From: Tieghemiomyces parasiticus | Taxonomy: Eukaryota; Kickxellomycota; Dimargaritomycetes; Dimargaritales; Dimargaritaceae | Assembly (NCBI GenBank): GCA_027575765.1 | Contig: JANBPT010001186.1 | Span: forward strand, 1-12,759 | Length of the DNA stretch: 12,759 nt | Direction of reading: 5' to 3' | Shown here: piece after piece, positions 1-8,821 of the stretch | Layout: each line of letters starts with the position of its first letter | How positions within the stretch are numbered: the stretch's first letter is position 1 | Translations under genes and position numbers: made by a program | Notes under the pieces: generated by a model | Told to the model about the DNA's origin: nothing | The model's database searches: none | Seen by the model: the letters and a program-made list of their open reading frames with translations, nothing else

Positions 1-414
1 AATCATGCCTTGCATCCAATGGCCCACTGAACTGCAGATGGATTCAAGTGCAAGGCCCATAATTTCCTGTGAATGAAACCACCCAAACTCAATAGCAGCC
101 ATCCCCTCACCACCTTCTATTGCTGGTAAAACATGATTCAATACACCCCCACCCTCTGGGCATCTCACCTACTAAAGAAAATCAAATAAATGGCATAATA
201 ATGCATTAGTCCATAAAAAATGATGTGAAGGGCCACAAGTAACAAAGACAACCATGAACCAGTTGGTTGCTCAGCGGACTGCTACCCTGGTGGCCATCCT
301 TGGCGCAAAAACTAGTACAGGTGACGGGAAGATGCGTGCCAGAAATGGACCAATCAGAGTACCTGGTTTCGTATTTCCGCAACATTTATAACTAACTCCG
401 CCCCTCTATTGTCA
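1..414. other. Upstream flank, no gene seen
   Basis: No reading frame or RNA gene that I can support lies here. The stretch runs up to the 5S rRNA gene. The only local signal is a TATA-like run (tttataa, about 385-391) some 25-30 bases before the 5S start. Some fungi carry upstream TATA elements at 5S genes, so it could help position Pol III; that role is inference. Confidence 0.5.
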
Positions 415-531
415 GTTGCGGCCATCTGCCTGTGTGATGCACCGTATCCCGTTAGATCTGCGAAGTTAAGGACAGGTCAGCTGATTTAGTACTAAGGTGG
501 GTGACCACTTGGGAATAGTCAGTGTCGCAAC
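415..531 (+). rRNA. 5S ribosomal RNA
   Basis: This is a complete-looking 117-nt 5S rRNA gene for the large ribosomal subunit, transcribed by Pol III. The ends form helix I: the first eight bases (gttgcggc) pair with the last eight (gtcgcaac), with one G-U pair. Helix II forms between ctgcctgt (426-433) and acaggtcag near 472-480. The conserved core is intact: the accgtatcccgt segment, then gatctgcgaagttaag (A-box region), and later ggtgggtgaccacttggga (C-box region). A T5 run follows at once. It stands alone rather than in an rDNA unit within this window; dispersed 5S genes are known in several fungal groups. Its intact helices argue against a pseudogene. Confidence 0.93.
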
Positions 532-536
532 TTTTT
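532..536 (+). terminator. Pol III terminator of 5S gene
   Basis: Five T residues follow the last base of helix I directly, as expected for RNA polymerase III termination. Confidence 0.85.
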
Positions 537-574
537 ATGCTAGTGGTGCCACCATCACAACTCTACCAAAATAT

Positions 575-626
575 GTGGAGCTTAGTCTTAATTTTATAAT
601 ATATACAAAATAACGTAATGCTCCAC
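575..626. repeat. Inverted repeat around an AT-rich core
   Basis: GTGGAGC (575-581) and GCTCCAC (620-626) are perfect 7-bp inverted arms around a 38-base AT-rich core that contains tataatatata. It lies about 40 bases beyond the 5S terminator. No function is known. Confidence 0.5.
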
Positions 627-755
627 TGAACTACGCAAGTTCTGGATACAGCAGGATATGATAACGTAAGAATATGACAAAGAACCTACAAAAGGTTACT
701 GGAGTTAATATGATAGACTACAAAAGTCGCAAGGCCAACAGATTAGCAAAAGATG

Positions 756-772
756 TTACGGAAATATTATTA
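756..772 (+). repeat. 17-bp motif, copy 1
   Basis: TTACGGAAATATTATTA at this site recurs at 1634-1650 with two differences. Each copy lies upstream of one or two stem-loops and a TATA-like run, and a ggagtta word lies about 50 bases before each. This hints at two diverged copies of one element, although the rest aligns poorly. Confidence 0.4.
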
Positions 773-791
773 TCAAAAAGAACTCCCCTTT

Positions 792-812
792 GCCACAGTG
801 AGCTACTGTGGC
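792..812. repeat. Stem-loop followed by TATA-like run
   Basis: GCCACAGT (792-799) and ACTGTGGC (805-812) form a perfect 8-bp stem with a 5-base loop. Four bases later the sequence reads ctatatatac (817-826). It is the first of three stem-loops in this region placed just before a TATA-like motif. Confidence 0.6.
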
Positions 813-1633
813 TTAACTATATATACTTGGGCGATCACTAAGTGGCGAGTTACAATCTACATGTGGCATTTCTAAGGTAATTCTACTGGCTTTATCATGA
901 CCCACCCAATGTCAGCTAAACCTTAGTTATAAATCTATTCTTGCCAGTATATATATCTCAGTTTCTAAATCTCATTAGTTGTAGAACCTACAGACGGCTC
1001 CACACAATTGTTGTGGACCGGCCCATACAACCACGACTTTATATCACTACTCTTTTATCAGTGGCAGCCTATTCTAAAACCAGGTCTGTGTTAGAACTAA
1101 AATGGTGTTATCACTTGTGACGGACCCATTGCCAAGTCCGCACCATTGTTAACAGGAAGTCATCCTGAGTCAATGCTATCCAACCGATTTCAACCATTCT
1201 TTTATTCTCAACTACTTAAATTGTCCCAACTGGCACCTAGCAATAAACTTTAGCTCTCTCTTGATTTCCAACCTAGTGCCATCTGCACTAAAAGTTTAAA
1301 CCTAGAAACCATCTGTGTGTGCTTGCCAATCAAACTATCCATCTATTTCGACTCTACCATCTTCTTGCTTGCTGCCACTTTATTACCACAACATTGTCAC
1401 TTATTTTTCCTTTTTTTACTCATGTTGCGCATACTGCTCACAACAAAGTTGTAAAGCAGGCCAGAATTGGACAGCTGGTCCCGCTTTCAAAGGAATCTCC
1501 AGGATGGAGTGGAGAGCACGGGAATATGCAGACAGAGCGAAGGTATCTGAAGCTACAATGCAACGTAAAATTAGTTAACTATTGATGGAGTTAGCAGCTT
1601 AGTAAAATCTATAATGAATAGTAATAAGAAAGC

Positions 1634-1650
1634 TTAAGGAAATATTACTA
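1634..1650 (+). repeat. 17-bp motif, copy 2
   Basis: TTAAGGAAATATTACTA matches the motif at 756-772 at 15 of 17 positions. It is followed by the stem-loops at 1669-1691 and 1714-1745. Confidence 0.4.
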
Positions 1651-1668
1651 CGAGACTTAACTAACATA

Positions 1669-1691
1669 ATAGTGCCAATGGATGGCACTAT
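1669..1691. repeat. Stem-loop with 9-bp stem
   Basis: ATAGTGCCA (1669-1677) and TGGCACTAT (1683-1691) are perfect inverted arms around the 5-base loop atgga. Another stem-loop starts 23 bases further on. Confidence 0.6.
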
Positions 1692-1713
1692 GAGACAAGA
1701 ATACGGAAAAGCT

Positions 1714-1745
1714 GCTGGACCCTGTGTTGCATACTTGGGTCCAGC
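1714..1745. repeat. Stem-loop followed by TATA-like run
   Basis: GCTGGACCC (1714-1722) and GGGTCCAGC (1737-1745) form a perfect 9-bp stem with a 14-base loop. The run ttatatac follows immediately, as at the stem-loops at 792 and 2300. Confidence 0.6.
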
Positions 1746-2299
1746 TTATATACTATGACTAAGAATAAAGGATCTACGGTTATTGGTGGAGAGCCTGGCT
1801 AGGCCTCCGTCTCTTTTGGGCCTCTCACAGAGGCTGCCTAGTCTCTTTCCTGGGTTTTCCTTTATTGGAGATATAGGTGCGGCCTATTACAATTCCTCAA
1901 AGGGAGAAGCCATGCTCAGCTTCACAAAATATGTAATAGTATAACAGGGTGGGGAGGTCTTGATTAAACTGGATGTTGTAAACCATAAGGATTAAACAAG
2001 TGAAAAAAGCCAAATACTGTTCCTGGAAGAGGAAACAGGCCCGGTATTTATTCATGTTGCCAAACTAATGGAGACACGCCCTTGTGCACGTAGGCTGTGG
2101 TGCTCAGATCAAAGGATGAGTTTAGTTATTGAAGGTATCATAGGCTAGTAAGCTTTGTTTTTCTGAGAAACTTGGATCCTTATAAGGTGATCCTTTAGAG
2201 CACCTCTAGTTAATTGATCTACCACAAATTGTGAAGTGTAGTTTGTGATAGCAGATTTAATAAATAATAGTACCCCAAGGCAGGGTTGGGAAAACACTC

Positions 2300-2327
2300 C
2301 CCAAGCTCAGAAGTGCTGGAGCTTGGG
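2300..2327. repeat. Stem-loop followed by TATA-like run
   Basis: CCCAAGCTC (2300-2308) and GAGCTTGGG (2319-2327) form a perfect 9-bp stem with a 10-base loop. The run ctataaataa follows directly. This is the third stem-loop plus TATA arrangement in the AT-rich region. Confidence 0.6.
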
Positions 2328-2661
2328 CTATAAATAATGATTCTGAATCTCCGAGAGGTTGTGGCCCTGCTGGCTACTCCATAGTTTGCCACTTCACCTA
2401 TTGGCCCTCCAGGATATGAAATGTAATAAATCGAAAAGTTGTAGAACAATAGGTCGCCTAGGTCAGGGGCCATTTAGACCATTAGCTGGTGGGAAATCTG
2501 CCAGAGGTGGATAATTGAAATGTTGCCATTCCCAAGGCCTCAGTCTTTTATCCTGGTCCTTGTAGTCGGCTCCATTTGGTATCATTGACCTTATGTAATA
2601 GAGTCGACCCTCAGGAATCTTCAGGAGGACAAATAACTATCTGGGCTGCACAAAATGCGTG

Positions 2662-2746
2662 CCGAGAATAGCTCAGCTGGTAGAGCGGGAGACTGTAGTT
2701 CAAACACGATATCTCTAGGTCCCTGGTTCAATTCCGGGTTCTCGGA
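2662..2746 (+). tRNA. tRNA-Tyr(GTA) with a 12-nt intron
   Basis: A full cloverleaf can be folded by eye. The acceptor stem pairs CCGAGAA (2662-2668) with TTCTCGG (2739-2745), and A2746 is the discriminator base. The D arm is gctc/gagc (2671-2674 and 2683-2686). The anticodon stem is ggaga/tctct (2688-2692 and 2712-2716) and the anticodon GTA sits at 2695-2697. The T arm is cctgg-ttcaatt-ccggg (2722-2738). Twelve extra bases (2699-2710) sit one base after the anticodon, the canonical intron position; eukaryotic tRNA-Tyr genes commonly carry an intron there. The mature length is 73 nt before CCA addition. Internal promoter boxes are intact: A box tagctcagctgg (2669-2680) and B box ggttcaattcc (2725-2735). 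Confidence 0.95.
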
Positions 2747-2750
2747 CATC

Positions 2751-2761
2751 TTTTTGTTTTT
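2751..2761 (+). terminator. Pol III terminator of tRNA-Tyr
   Basis: Two T5 runs (2751-2755 and 2757-2761), split by one G, begin four bases after the tRNA. They fit a primary and a backup Pol III stop. Confidence 0.8.
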
Positions 2762-2949
2762 ACAAGTTGCCTCTGAGGTAGCCAAGCCCTTGGCGATTTT
2801 ACTCTTCCAGTGCCAATGGTGACTACCCCTATGGCACCGTTGAGGGAACCTGTATATTACTCTCTGCTGTTGTCGGGCCACTTTGGGCCTTGCCTAAGAC
2901 ACTCCCCTAGGAATGGTGGGTGACCCCTGAGCTAAGAAGCGCTTTCAAC

Positions 2950-3048
2950 ATGACCCACAACTGCTTCACCTTCAGAACCAGGCACCCCACGTCCTTTCCA
3001 TCCATTACAGGTAACCTTATGCATACCTTTGAATCCTTTTTCTTTTAG
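2950..3048 (+). other. Upstream open reading frame in the sec6 leader
   Basis: An ATG at 2950 opens a 32-codon frame (starting MTHNCFTF) that ends with TAG at 3046-3048, 33 bases before the sec6 ATG and in a different frame. The context around its ATG (ttcaacatga) has A at -3. If the sec6 transcript starts upstream of 2950, ribosomes would meet this frame first, which could damp or tune Sec6 translation. The transcript start is unknown. The last bases also look like a splice acceptor (pyrimidine run ending tttag), so part of this may be leader intron instead. Confidence 0.35.
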
Positions 3049-3081
3049 GAACCAACCCGTACCTTTCCCTACCTTACCGCC

Positions 3082-5477
3082 ATGGAGGAAGTCCGCCAGC
3101 ATGCCGTGGCCCGCCTGGGTGAGCTACTCAAGCATCCCGACGACATCAACTTTAAGGTCGAAGTTTTGCGGCGTAAGCTGCTGAAGGAGAAACGTGTACT
3201 GGAGACCCAGCTCAACACAGACGTGCAGCGCCAGTTTGACGAAATCAAGGATGGCCTGCAGTGGATGAGCGGCAGCCAGGGCCAGGTTGAACTGGTACGC
3301 CGGCGCGTCGCCCAAATCGACCAGCTGTGCCAGGAGGCCAAACTCTGGATTCCGCACTACGAGCGCATCGCCAAGGTACAGTGTCTAAAGAACCTGAGGT
3401 CTCTGGAAGACCATTCGGCGGGTTGACTGGTCACCCCTCGTCACATCACTTCCGTCAACCCCTAACTTTACCTATCTTATGTCACCATTATGTCGGCTTC
3501 TAGATCTCCTGTACCCACCGCAACTTTCTGGCCACTATCGACTTTGTCAAGGAGTTCCGTACCTTTAACGAGAAGCGGCACCAGGTTGCCCAGCTCCTGG
3601 ACCAGGCCGAGGCCCATATCGAGACGCTGGATCTGAATCTACTGCGGATCCACTACGAGTTGCGCCAGCTAGAGGAACTGCGCGACCGGGCGATGCGTTA
3701 CACCGCCGTTGGCCACCCGGATGTGGCCCATACACTGGAACGGATGTTCGGCGACATTGACTCGCTGAGCGAGCGGTTTGAGCGCATTCTGTGGGGCCTG
3801 GCCGAGTATGTGTTTGAACTTGCCGAGCAGCTCCGTTTCGACCTTATCGTCCAGGTCTGCAAGGTGGTCGAGTATGAGGAGCGGCGCGACCAGCAGGGAG
3901 CTCTCCTGCAGCAGCGGGGTGGCCAGGACGCGATGAAAGTGGTGTCACCGGCGGCCGGGTCGAATTGGACGCGCACCGACCGGCACTACAAACGGACCCT
4001 ACTCGAGCGACTGGAACGAGCTATTCGCCACCGGCTGGCCACCATGCTAGGGCCCCTGTCGGGTGCCGATGCGGCTCAGACCCTGGAGGCTATGGACGAG
4101 GCCCTAGCGGCATTCGGTCAGCTCACCGAGAACGTTGCTCAGGATCTGGCCCTGGTGCAAAACTATGTCGCTCCGTGCTTCCCACCGGACTTTGACATCC
4201 TGCCCTTTTTCGTCACGCACTATCACCGCGCCGTGTACGACCACGTCCAGCGGCTGCAGGATAGCCCCATGGACGGTGGGACTATCTTGGACCTGCTGCG
4301 TGTCAGCCGCGAGTACCACGTCACCATCTACGAGACCTTGGGGTTCCCGCAGGAGTGGTTGGAGCCCAAACTCCTTGAGGGTAAGGAGGAGGTACTCATA
4401 CAGGAGTACATGGCCATCGTGCGCAAGAAACTGCGCGAGTGGGTCGACAACCTCATGACCACCGAAACCGCCGAATTCGTTAACCGGACCAAGGCGCCCG
4501 AGGTAGACGCCGACAATCTATACTGCATGCAGACCTCGGTCATCATGTTTCAGATCGTCAACGAGCAGGTGGAGCTTGCCTGCGAGTCCACCCGCGGGCG
4601 GCTTATCTTCGACGTGGTGAGCGAGTGCCACGCTGTGTTCCGTATCGCCCAACAGCAATGGAAACGGCACTTGGACGCCGAGTGCCGCCGCCAGGCCACG
4701 CGGGCCGCCGACGTCCCACCCGGCTTGGTCGACTATGTGATCGCATTAGCAAACGATCACCTGCGCGCTGTCGAGTATACGGAGAGCGTGTTGTCCCGGG
4801 CCTGCGAGGTGGTTAACCGGTCCTACCAAGAGAAACTGCACGCGGAGCTCTCGCTGGCCATGGACGAGTTTATGAACCTGGCAAAGGCGTGCTGTACGGC
4901 CCTGTGCGGGATTGTATTCGACGACGTCCTTCCTGTGTTTGGCCAGCTATTCACCCCGGCCTGGTACAAGGACGACATTTTGCAGGCGGTTGTCCTGACG
5001 CTCAAGGACTATTCGGAGGACTTCCGCCACCACCTGCACGAGTACCTGTTCGAACTGGTTATCAAGCACATCCTGGAACGGTTCGCCACGCTGTACCTGG
5101 ACGCCGTGGCCAATAAGGGCGCGCGGTTCACCCGCCCGGCCAGCGTGACTAAATTCCACGCCGACGTGGAGGCCGCCAAGACCTTTTTCCAAACCTGTCT
5201 AGACGCGGCCACCGTCGATGCCTGGCTACAGCCCCTCCACCAGACGGGTGCCCTCATTGAAAGCTCGGCGACCCTCATTTTCCTCGATTTTTACGCCATG
5301 AAGAAACAGTACCCCGATCTGCCCCTCAGCTTTGTGAAGGACATTCTGCAGAAGCGGGACGACGTTGACCGGTCTCAGGTCAAGGAGATCATGGAGACAC
5401 TCAACAATAAGGTCAAAAGTGAGCCCAGCGGAATGCACAAAACGCAAACGGTCTTCTCGCAACTGACCAACTATTAG
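3082..5477 (+). CDS. sec6: Exocyst complex component Sec6 (EXOC3), one intron
   Basis: Sec6 is a core subunit of the eight-protein exocyst, which tethers secretory vesicles to the plasma membrane before SNARE fusion. Exon 1 is 3082-3375 and exon 2 is 3504-5477; the intron has phase 0. The joined protein has 755 residues, close to human EXOC3 (about 750) and somewhat shorter than yeast Sec6. The start fits: ACCGCCATGG is a strong Kozak context and MEEVRQHAVARL resembles the animal N-terminus. Residues of about 25-70 are charged and helical, like the family's N-terminal coiled coil. Family blocks include CFPPDFDI (323-330), PPGLVDYVIALANDH (503-517), FDD with a following AWY (about 570-585), and a C-terminal QYPDLPLSFVKDIL with RDDV (from 700). 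No break is seen. The tRNA-Tyr gene ends 335 bases upstream on the same strand. Confidence 0.95.
3376..3503 (+). other. Spliceosomal intron of sec6
   Basis: The 128-base intron starts gtacag after the codon AAG and ends ttctag. A possible branch site, ctaac, lies at 3462-3466, about 37 bases before the end. Splicing joins ...HYERIAK to ISCTHRNFLAT, restoring the block with the conserved HRNF seen in Sec6 relatives. Retention would hit an in-frame TGA at 3424-3426. Confidence 0.9.
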
Positions 5478-6880
5478 CGAAGCGAAGAGGCATTGACTTT
5501 CACCCGGCCTCGTCGTTTATACCATATATTATTACTTGTCACGAGCTACCCACGCCTAACTTACAATAGTAAGGCCTTAACGGCCGCTTGTGGTGATCGA
5601 GCATGGCCACTTCGGCTGCAATAGGGCTCATCAAAGTTTTATGAAGGAGGCGTTGTAGTACATGTAGTGTAATCAAGGGGCCAACCCGAAGGCATCTTGA
5701 TCCAAAGCCGTGGCCTTCCACCACGCACGATCTTCCCGTTGAAACCACCTCGACTGGACTTGCAACACGAACGACCGCAACTCCGTGGCCGGGAAAGGCC
5801 GACACTTTCCGACTTCGGAACCAAACTCGGCTGGAACCCGGCCCCCCCACCTCACCCTGGAGGAGAGGCCGGAACCAATACGAGACTCCTCAACCACACC
5901 AAGCGAAATCCCGTCATCCGACAGCGCGTCTATTTACGGCTAACAAACTGTCCATCAGTATTTATTCGCTAAGCGTGCAATAGGTACCATGTTCGCCTTG
6001 GCCTAAGCACCATTTGACCCATCCTCAAGCCTCGCTTCCTCCGCACCATATACTCGGGTCGTACACCCCATTGCGGTAGGAACGCGCGCAGACAAAGGTG
6101 CAAATACAATGTGTTGAATTGGTTTAGTAAGAGCGGTGAAGACGGTGAAGATAAATATGGGAAAGTGAAGATGCATGGGTGAGAATGATAAGGCTCAACT
6201 CCTATGAATTTGTTGGGTGAATTACCCGGCTGGGAAGAAGAGAGAGAGCAAGGTAGTGGTCATACTCGTACATCACCGCTATACTCCTACTGCGGGATAG
6301 GGTCTGCCTCCTTGTCTGTACCTGCCAGCACTCTGCTATCCCGAAGGGGGGCGGAAATGGTGAGGCCTGCCCCACTCCTACCACAACAGAGTGGCTGGTG
6401 AATCCACCACCTTTTGAAGCCAGCTGATTGATATTGGAAAACATTGACAATATCTGAGCAGAATTAAATGAAGATAAATCAGTCCGATACCCTTGCGAAC
6501 GAGAGGGGGAGGGCGCCGATTTCTAACTGAATTTGAGTTAATATCCTGAGGTGCTCTGACGGTCGATGTAGCACCGCTAATAGCATTCTATTTATCACAT
6601 CTAGGATAGCGTAACTGTATGATGAGAGTGACGTACAGAGGGTTAAGTTTAGGAAGGAGTTGATTCTTTGATATATTGGTCGAAGTGCCAGAATGGCGGA
6701 TAGGTGCGGCAACGAATTATTAAGGCCATGCGATATGATGCATATGGTATGGGTACGGAGTGGTATGGGGTGGGCACATAAGTGGCCGACATCATTAAGT
6801 GTCTATGCGACAGAAATTGCAGCAGTGAGAAAGGTACGGCTATCAACTGGGAGGTGAACGTGATCCTTAAGGAAGCACCA
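5478..6880. other. Non-coding stretch between convergent genes
   Basis: These 1.4 kb lie between the 3' ends of sec6 (+) and the receptor-like gene (-), so they should hold both 3' untranslated regions. I find no canonical AATAAA close to either stop codon. Overlapping short frames on both strands near 5540-5970 cover each other and match nothing known. Near 6135-6172 the word GTGAAGA recurs three times in a purine-rich run. GGTATGGG occurs twice, at 6747-6754 and 6762-6769. Confidence 0.5.
6293..6343. repeat. Inverted repeat, 8-bp arms
   Basis: CGGGATAG (6293-6300) and CTATCCCG (6336-6343) are perfect inverted arms around 35 bases. It lies between the two convergent genes and could form a hairpin in either 3' transcript. 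Its role is unknown. Confidence 0.45.
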
Positions 6881-8821
6881 TCACACCAGAATAGTGGACG
6901 CTGTGCTGCTGAAATGGCTGGACCGGCGTTCCCAAGCCGTCAAGTACTGCGGGGCAAAGTTGTAGGACGGGGCTCCGTAGGCGTGGCACGAATCGACCAT
7001 ATCGCGGAATCGATCCTCGAAGAGACGCGGGCTGCACGAACCCAACATGTAGTCTCGGGAGGCAAGGTTGGACAGCTCGGCAAGCGGAACAATTGCCGGG
7101 AGTAAGGTCGGACGATTAACAACGGGGGTTATTCCCAACTTGCGGGCAGGCGCTTCTAAATCGCTGGCAGGGCCTTTCAGCATCAACCACTCGGCGACCC
7201 GCTGCTGGAGACTGGGCTTACGCACCGGCGGTGGAGCTGATGGCTCATTACACCGAACGGCCTTCACGTGTAGCACGGGTGTGAAACTAGTAGTGCTCAG
7301 ACCCAGAGCACACTTATCCGACGCCGAGGCGGTGGGCTGGTGGGTGGCGGAACAGCCGCGTAGGGTGATAACCGACCCCGTGGATGTTTCCAAGCTGGGG
7401 CTGCGGGACACAGTGGCCATGGTCTGGGCGGGGCTGAGTCGTCTGGCAGCCGTGTGGGTTACACCGGTGCTTTTGGGTTCCGCAGGGCTGGGAGAGAGGC
7501 TGCACAATGTGGGGTCCCGAGAGCTCATTTGAGGGCGGCGGAAATCTGCGATGGGGCTAGGCGAGTCGGCCACCATGTCGCAAAGGAGAAGGCCGTGGCG
7601 CTGGGCCTGTTCCCGTGCCCGGCGCCGCTCGTACATGTCCGTACGGTATGACGTCCACACGGCCTGCACCATAGGATTATAGGCAAACAGCACCGCCCGA
7701 ATCAGGCCTTGCGAGCTGGTCAGCAGGCCGACGATGTAGGAGAGGACCTCTGAGAAGGTGTGCTGCTGGGCGAGTAGGAGACTGCCCCAGAGCATGAGAG
7801 CAAGTGGCGCCACAGAGCAGGCATACAGGGCAACAATGAGGGAGCTGCGCGGGGCCGAGTCGTCGGCGGCCAGTTCGTATGAGTTGGTTGAGAAGGAGCT
7901 GCGAGGCGAGGAGTCAATCGAGGTGATGGAATGGCACTGAAGGTTACGCAAACAGAATCGGTGGCGGTAGGTACGATATTCTTTGAGGGAGTCTGTGAGG
8001 GACCGCATGGATGGGCTGTAGAGGGTGGCGGGACGGAGGCCACTACCCTCCTCCAGACCGGAGAGGGTCTGGCGGTAGTGACGGCGAAAGACGTGGATGT
8101 AATGGATGGCCCATAGCGCGGCGTAGAGCGCAAACACCACGGCGAGGGCGAGCCAGATTCCGTAGAAGATCCAGAAGAGGACGGTACTTGTCAGGACGGT
8201 ACCCTGCACAGCTGGTAATACACTGGGCAGGTCGGCCTGAGCGCTGCTAAACTTAAGAACCACCGGAGGTATGGTGATGAGTAGGGCGATCAGGGATGGG
8301 GCGAGGAGATAGCCGCGCTCGACCCACTTACTCTGACGCAACTGACAGGCCAGCCCAGGGACACGCCGGGTGATGAGGCGGAGCTCGCCATGAGATTGCA
8401 CGACAAAGCACGCAACGGCGAGTAGGCTGGTGAGGTTGGCATTATAGAGGCCCACGAGGAGGCCATTCTGACCGAGTACGGCGGCGAGCTTGCCTAGGTA
8501 CTCGTGTGGGACGGGAAAGGTGTCGGGTTCCGTGAGGCCCAAAAGGGTGGCGGCAGCCTCAAGTGCACTACCGAAGGGGGTCTGCGCCGTGACTGAATCT
8601 AACCGCGTGCCGTACATGGCCTGCCATAAGATCATCGTGAAGGCGATAGAATTGTCGACAGCGGCAACTGCAAGCGCTAACCGGAAAGAGGTACGGTCGA
8701 CTTGGTGGTACTTCCGGCGCATCATCATATAGCCAGCGATCATGACCATAAGTGTGGCGAGAAAAGAGAGGGAGTTGATCACCTCGGTCACGACGAGATA
8801 CGCACGCTGATCGATCGACAT
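6881..8821 (-). CDS. Seven-transmembrane receptor-like protein (fungal GPCR type)
   Basis: A single 646-codon frame encodes a membrane protein with seven hydrophobic segments at about 10-34, 46-68, 119-142, 169-190, 207-243, 327-350 and 357-385. The loop between helices 2 and 3 is about 50 residues. The third cytoplasmic loop is about 85 residues and basic/Ser-rich. Helix 7 reads SSQGLIRAVLFAYNP followed by MVQAVW, recalling the QG...N/F...NP-type ends of Git3/Gpr1-like and cAMP-receptor-like fungal receptors. A tail of about 260 residues is rich in Ser-Pro pairs, as expected for a phosphorylated signalling tail, and ends in an aromatic-rich block (DYMLGSCSPRLFEDRF and beyond). The ATG has A at -3 and a TATA-like tttatattta just upstream. 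The ligand and exact family are unknown; a G-protein role is inferred from topology. No intron is needed. Confidence 0.75.
   Translation of the reverse strand: MSIDQRAYLVVTEVINSLSFLATLMVMIAGYMMMRRKYHQVDRTSFRLALAVAAVDNSIAFTMILWQAMYGTRLDSVTAQTPFGSALEAAATLLGLTEPDTFPVPHEYLGKLAAVLGQNGLLVGLYNANLTSLLAVACFVVQSHGELRLITRRVPGLACQLRQSKWVERGYLLAPSLIALLITIPPVVLKFSSAQADLPSVLPAVQGTVLTSTVLFWIFYGIWLALAVVFALYAALWAIHYIHVFRRHYRQTLSGLEEGSGLRPATLYSPSMRSLTDSLKEYRTYRHRFCLRNLQCHSITSIDSSPRSSFSTNSYELAADDSAPRSSLIVALYACSVAPLALMLWGSLLLAQQHTFSEVLSYIVGLLTSSQGLIRAVLFAYNPMVQAVWTSYRTDMYERRRAREQAQRHGLLLCDMVADSPSPIADFRRPQMSSRDPTLCSLSPSPAEPKSTGVTHTAARRLSPAQTMATVSRSPSLETSTGSVITLRGCSATHQPTASASDKCALGLSTTSFTPVLHVKAVRCNEPSAPPPVRKPSLQQRVAEWLMLKGPASDLEAPARKLGITPVVNRPTLLPAIVPLAELSNLASRDYMLGSCSPRLFEDRFRDMVDSCHAYGAPSYNFAPQYLTAWERRSSHFSSTASTILV

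Larger units (their letters stand above)
537..2661. other. AT-rich non-coding stretch between 5S and tRNA-Tyr
   Basis: No convincing gene is seen in these 2.1 kb. Open frames are short (under 90 codons), low in complexity and resemble no family I know. The stretch is visibly richer in A and T than the coding DNA to its right. It carries several perfect or near-perfect stem-loops, three directly followed by TATA-like motifs, plus a 17-bp motif present twice (756-772 and 1634-1650, two differences). This could be worn repeat or retroelement debris between two Pol III genes, but no terminal repeats with matching target duplications, primer site or coding remnant were found. Confidence 0.5.

Noticed and set aside
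754..1154. A 401-bp segment starting TGTTA and ending TAACA, like a solo long terminal repeat
   Set aside because: The 5-base flanks (aaaga and ggaag) do not match as a target duplication, no second copy is in the window, and no primer site or element coding sequence is seen.
1315..1585. Two overlapping frames of 87-88 codons
   Set aside because: They overlap each other, have low-complexity composition and resemble no family; AT-rich surroundings suggest chance.
2915..2925. ggtgggtgacc, identical to part of the 5S rRNA
   Set aside because: Only 11 bases match and no other 5S segment lies around it, so it is not a second 5S copy.
3011..3048. gtaacc...tttag as a complete 38-base intron in the sec6 leader
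   Set aside because: It is very short for a spliceosomal intron and is not needed for the sec6 frame; the acceptor alone is noted as a possibility.
3082..5477. Identification as VPS53 or COG3 instead of Sec6
   Set aside because: These tethering proteins share a helical style, but the CFPP, VDYVIA-ND and C-terminal YPDL...RDD blocks match Sec6/EXOC3.
5539..5972. Overlapping frames of 61-103 codons on both strands after sec6
   Set aside because: They cover each other in several frames and show no domain or family pattern.
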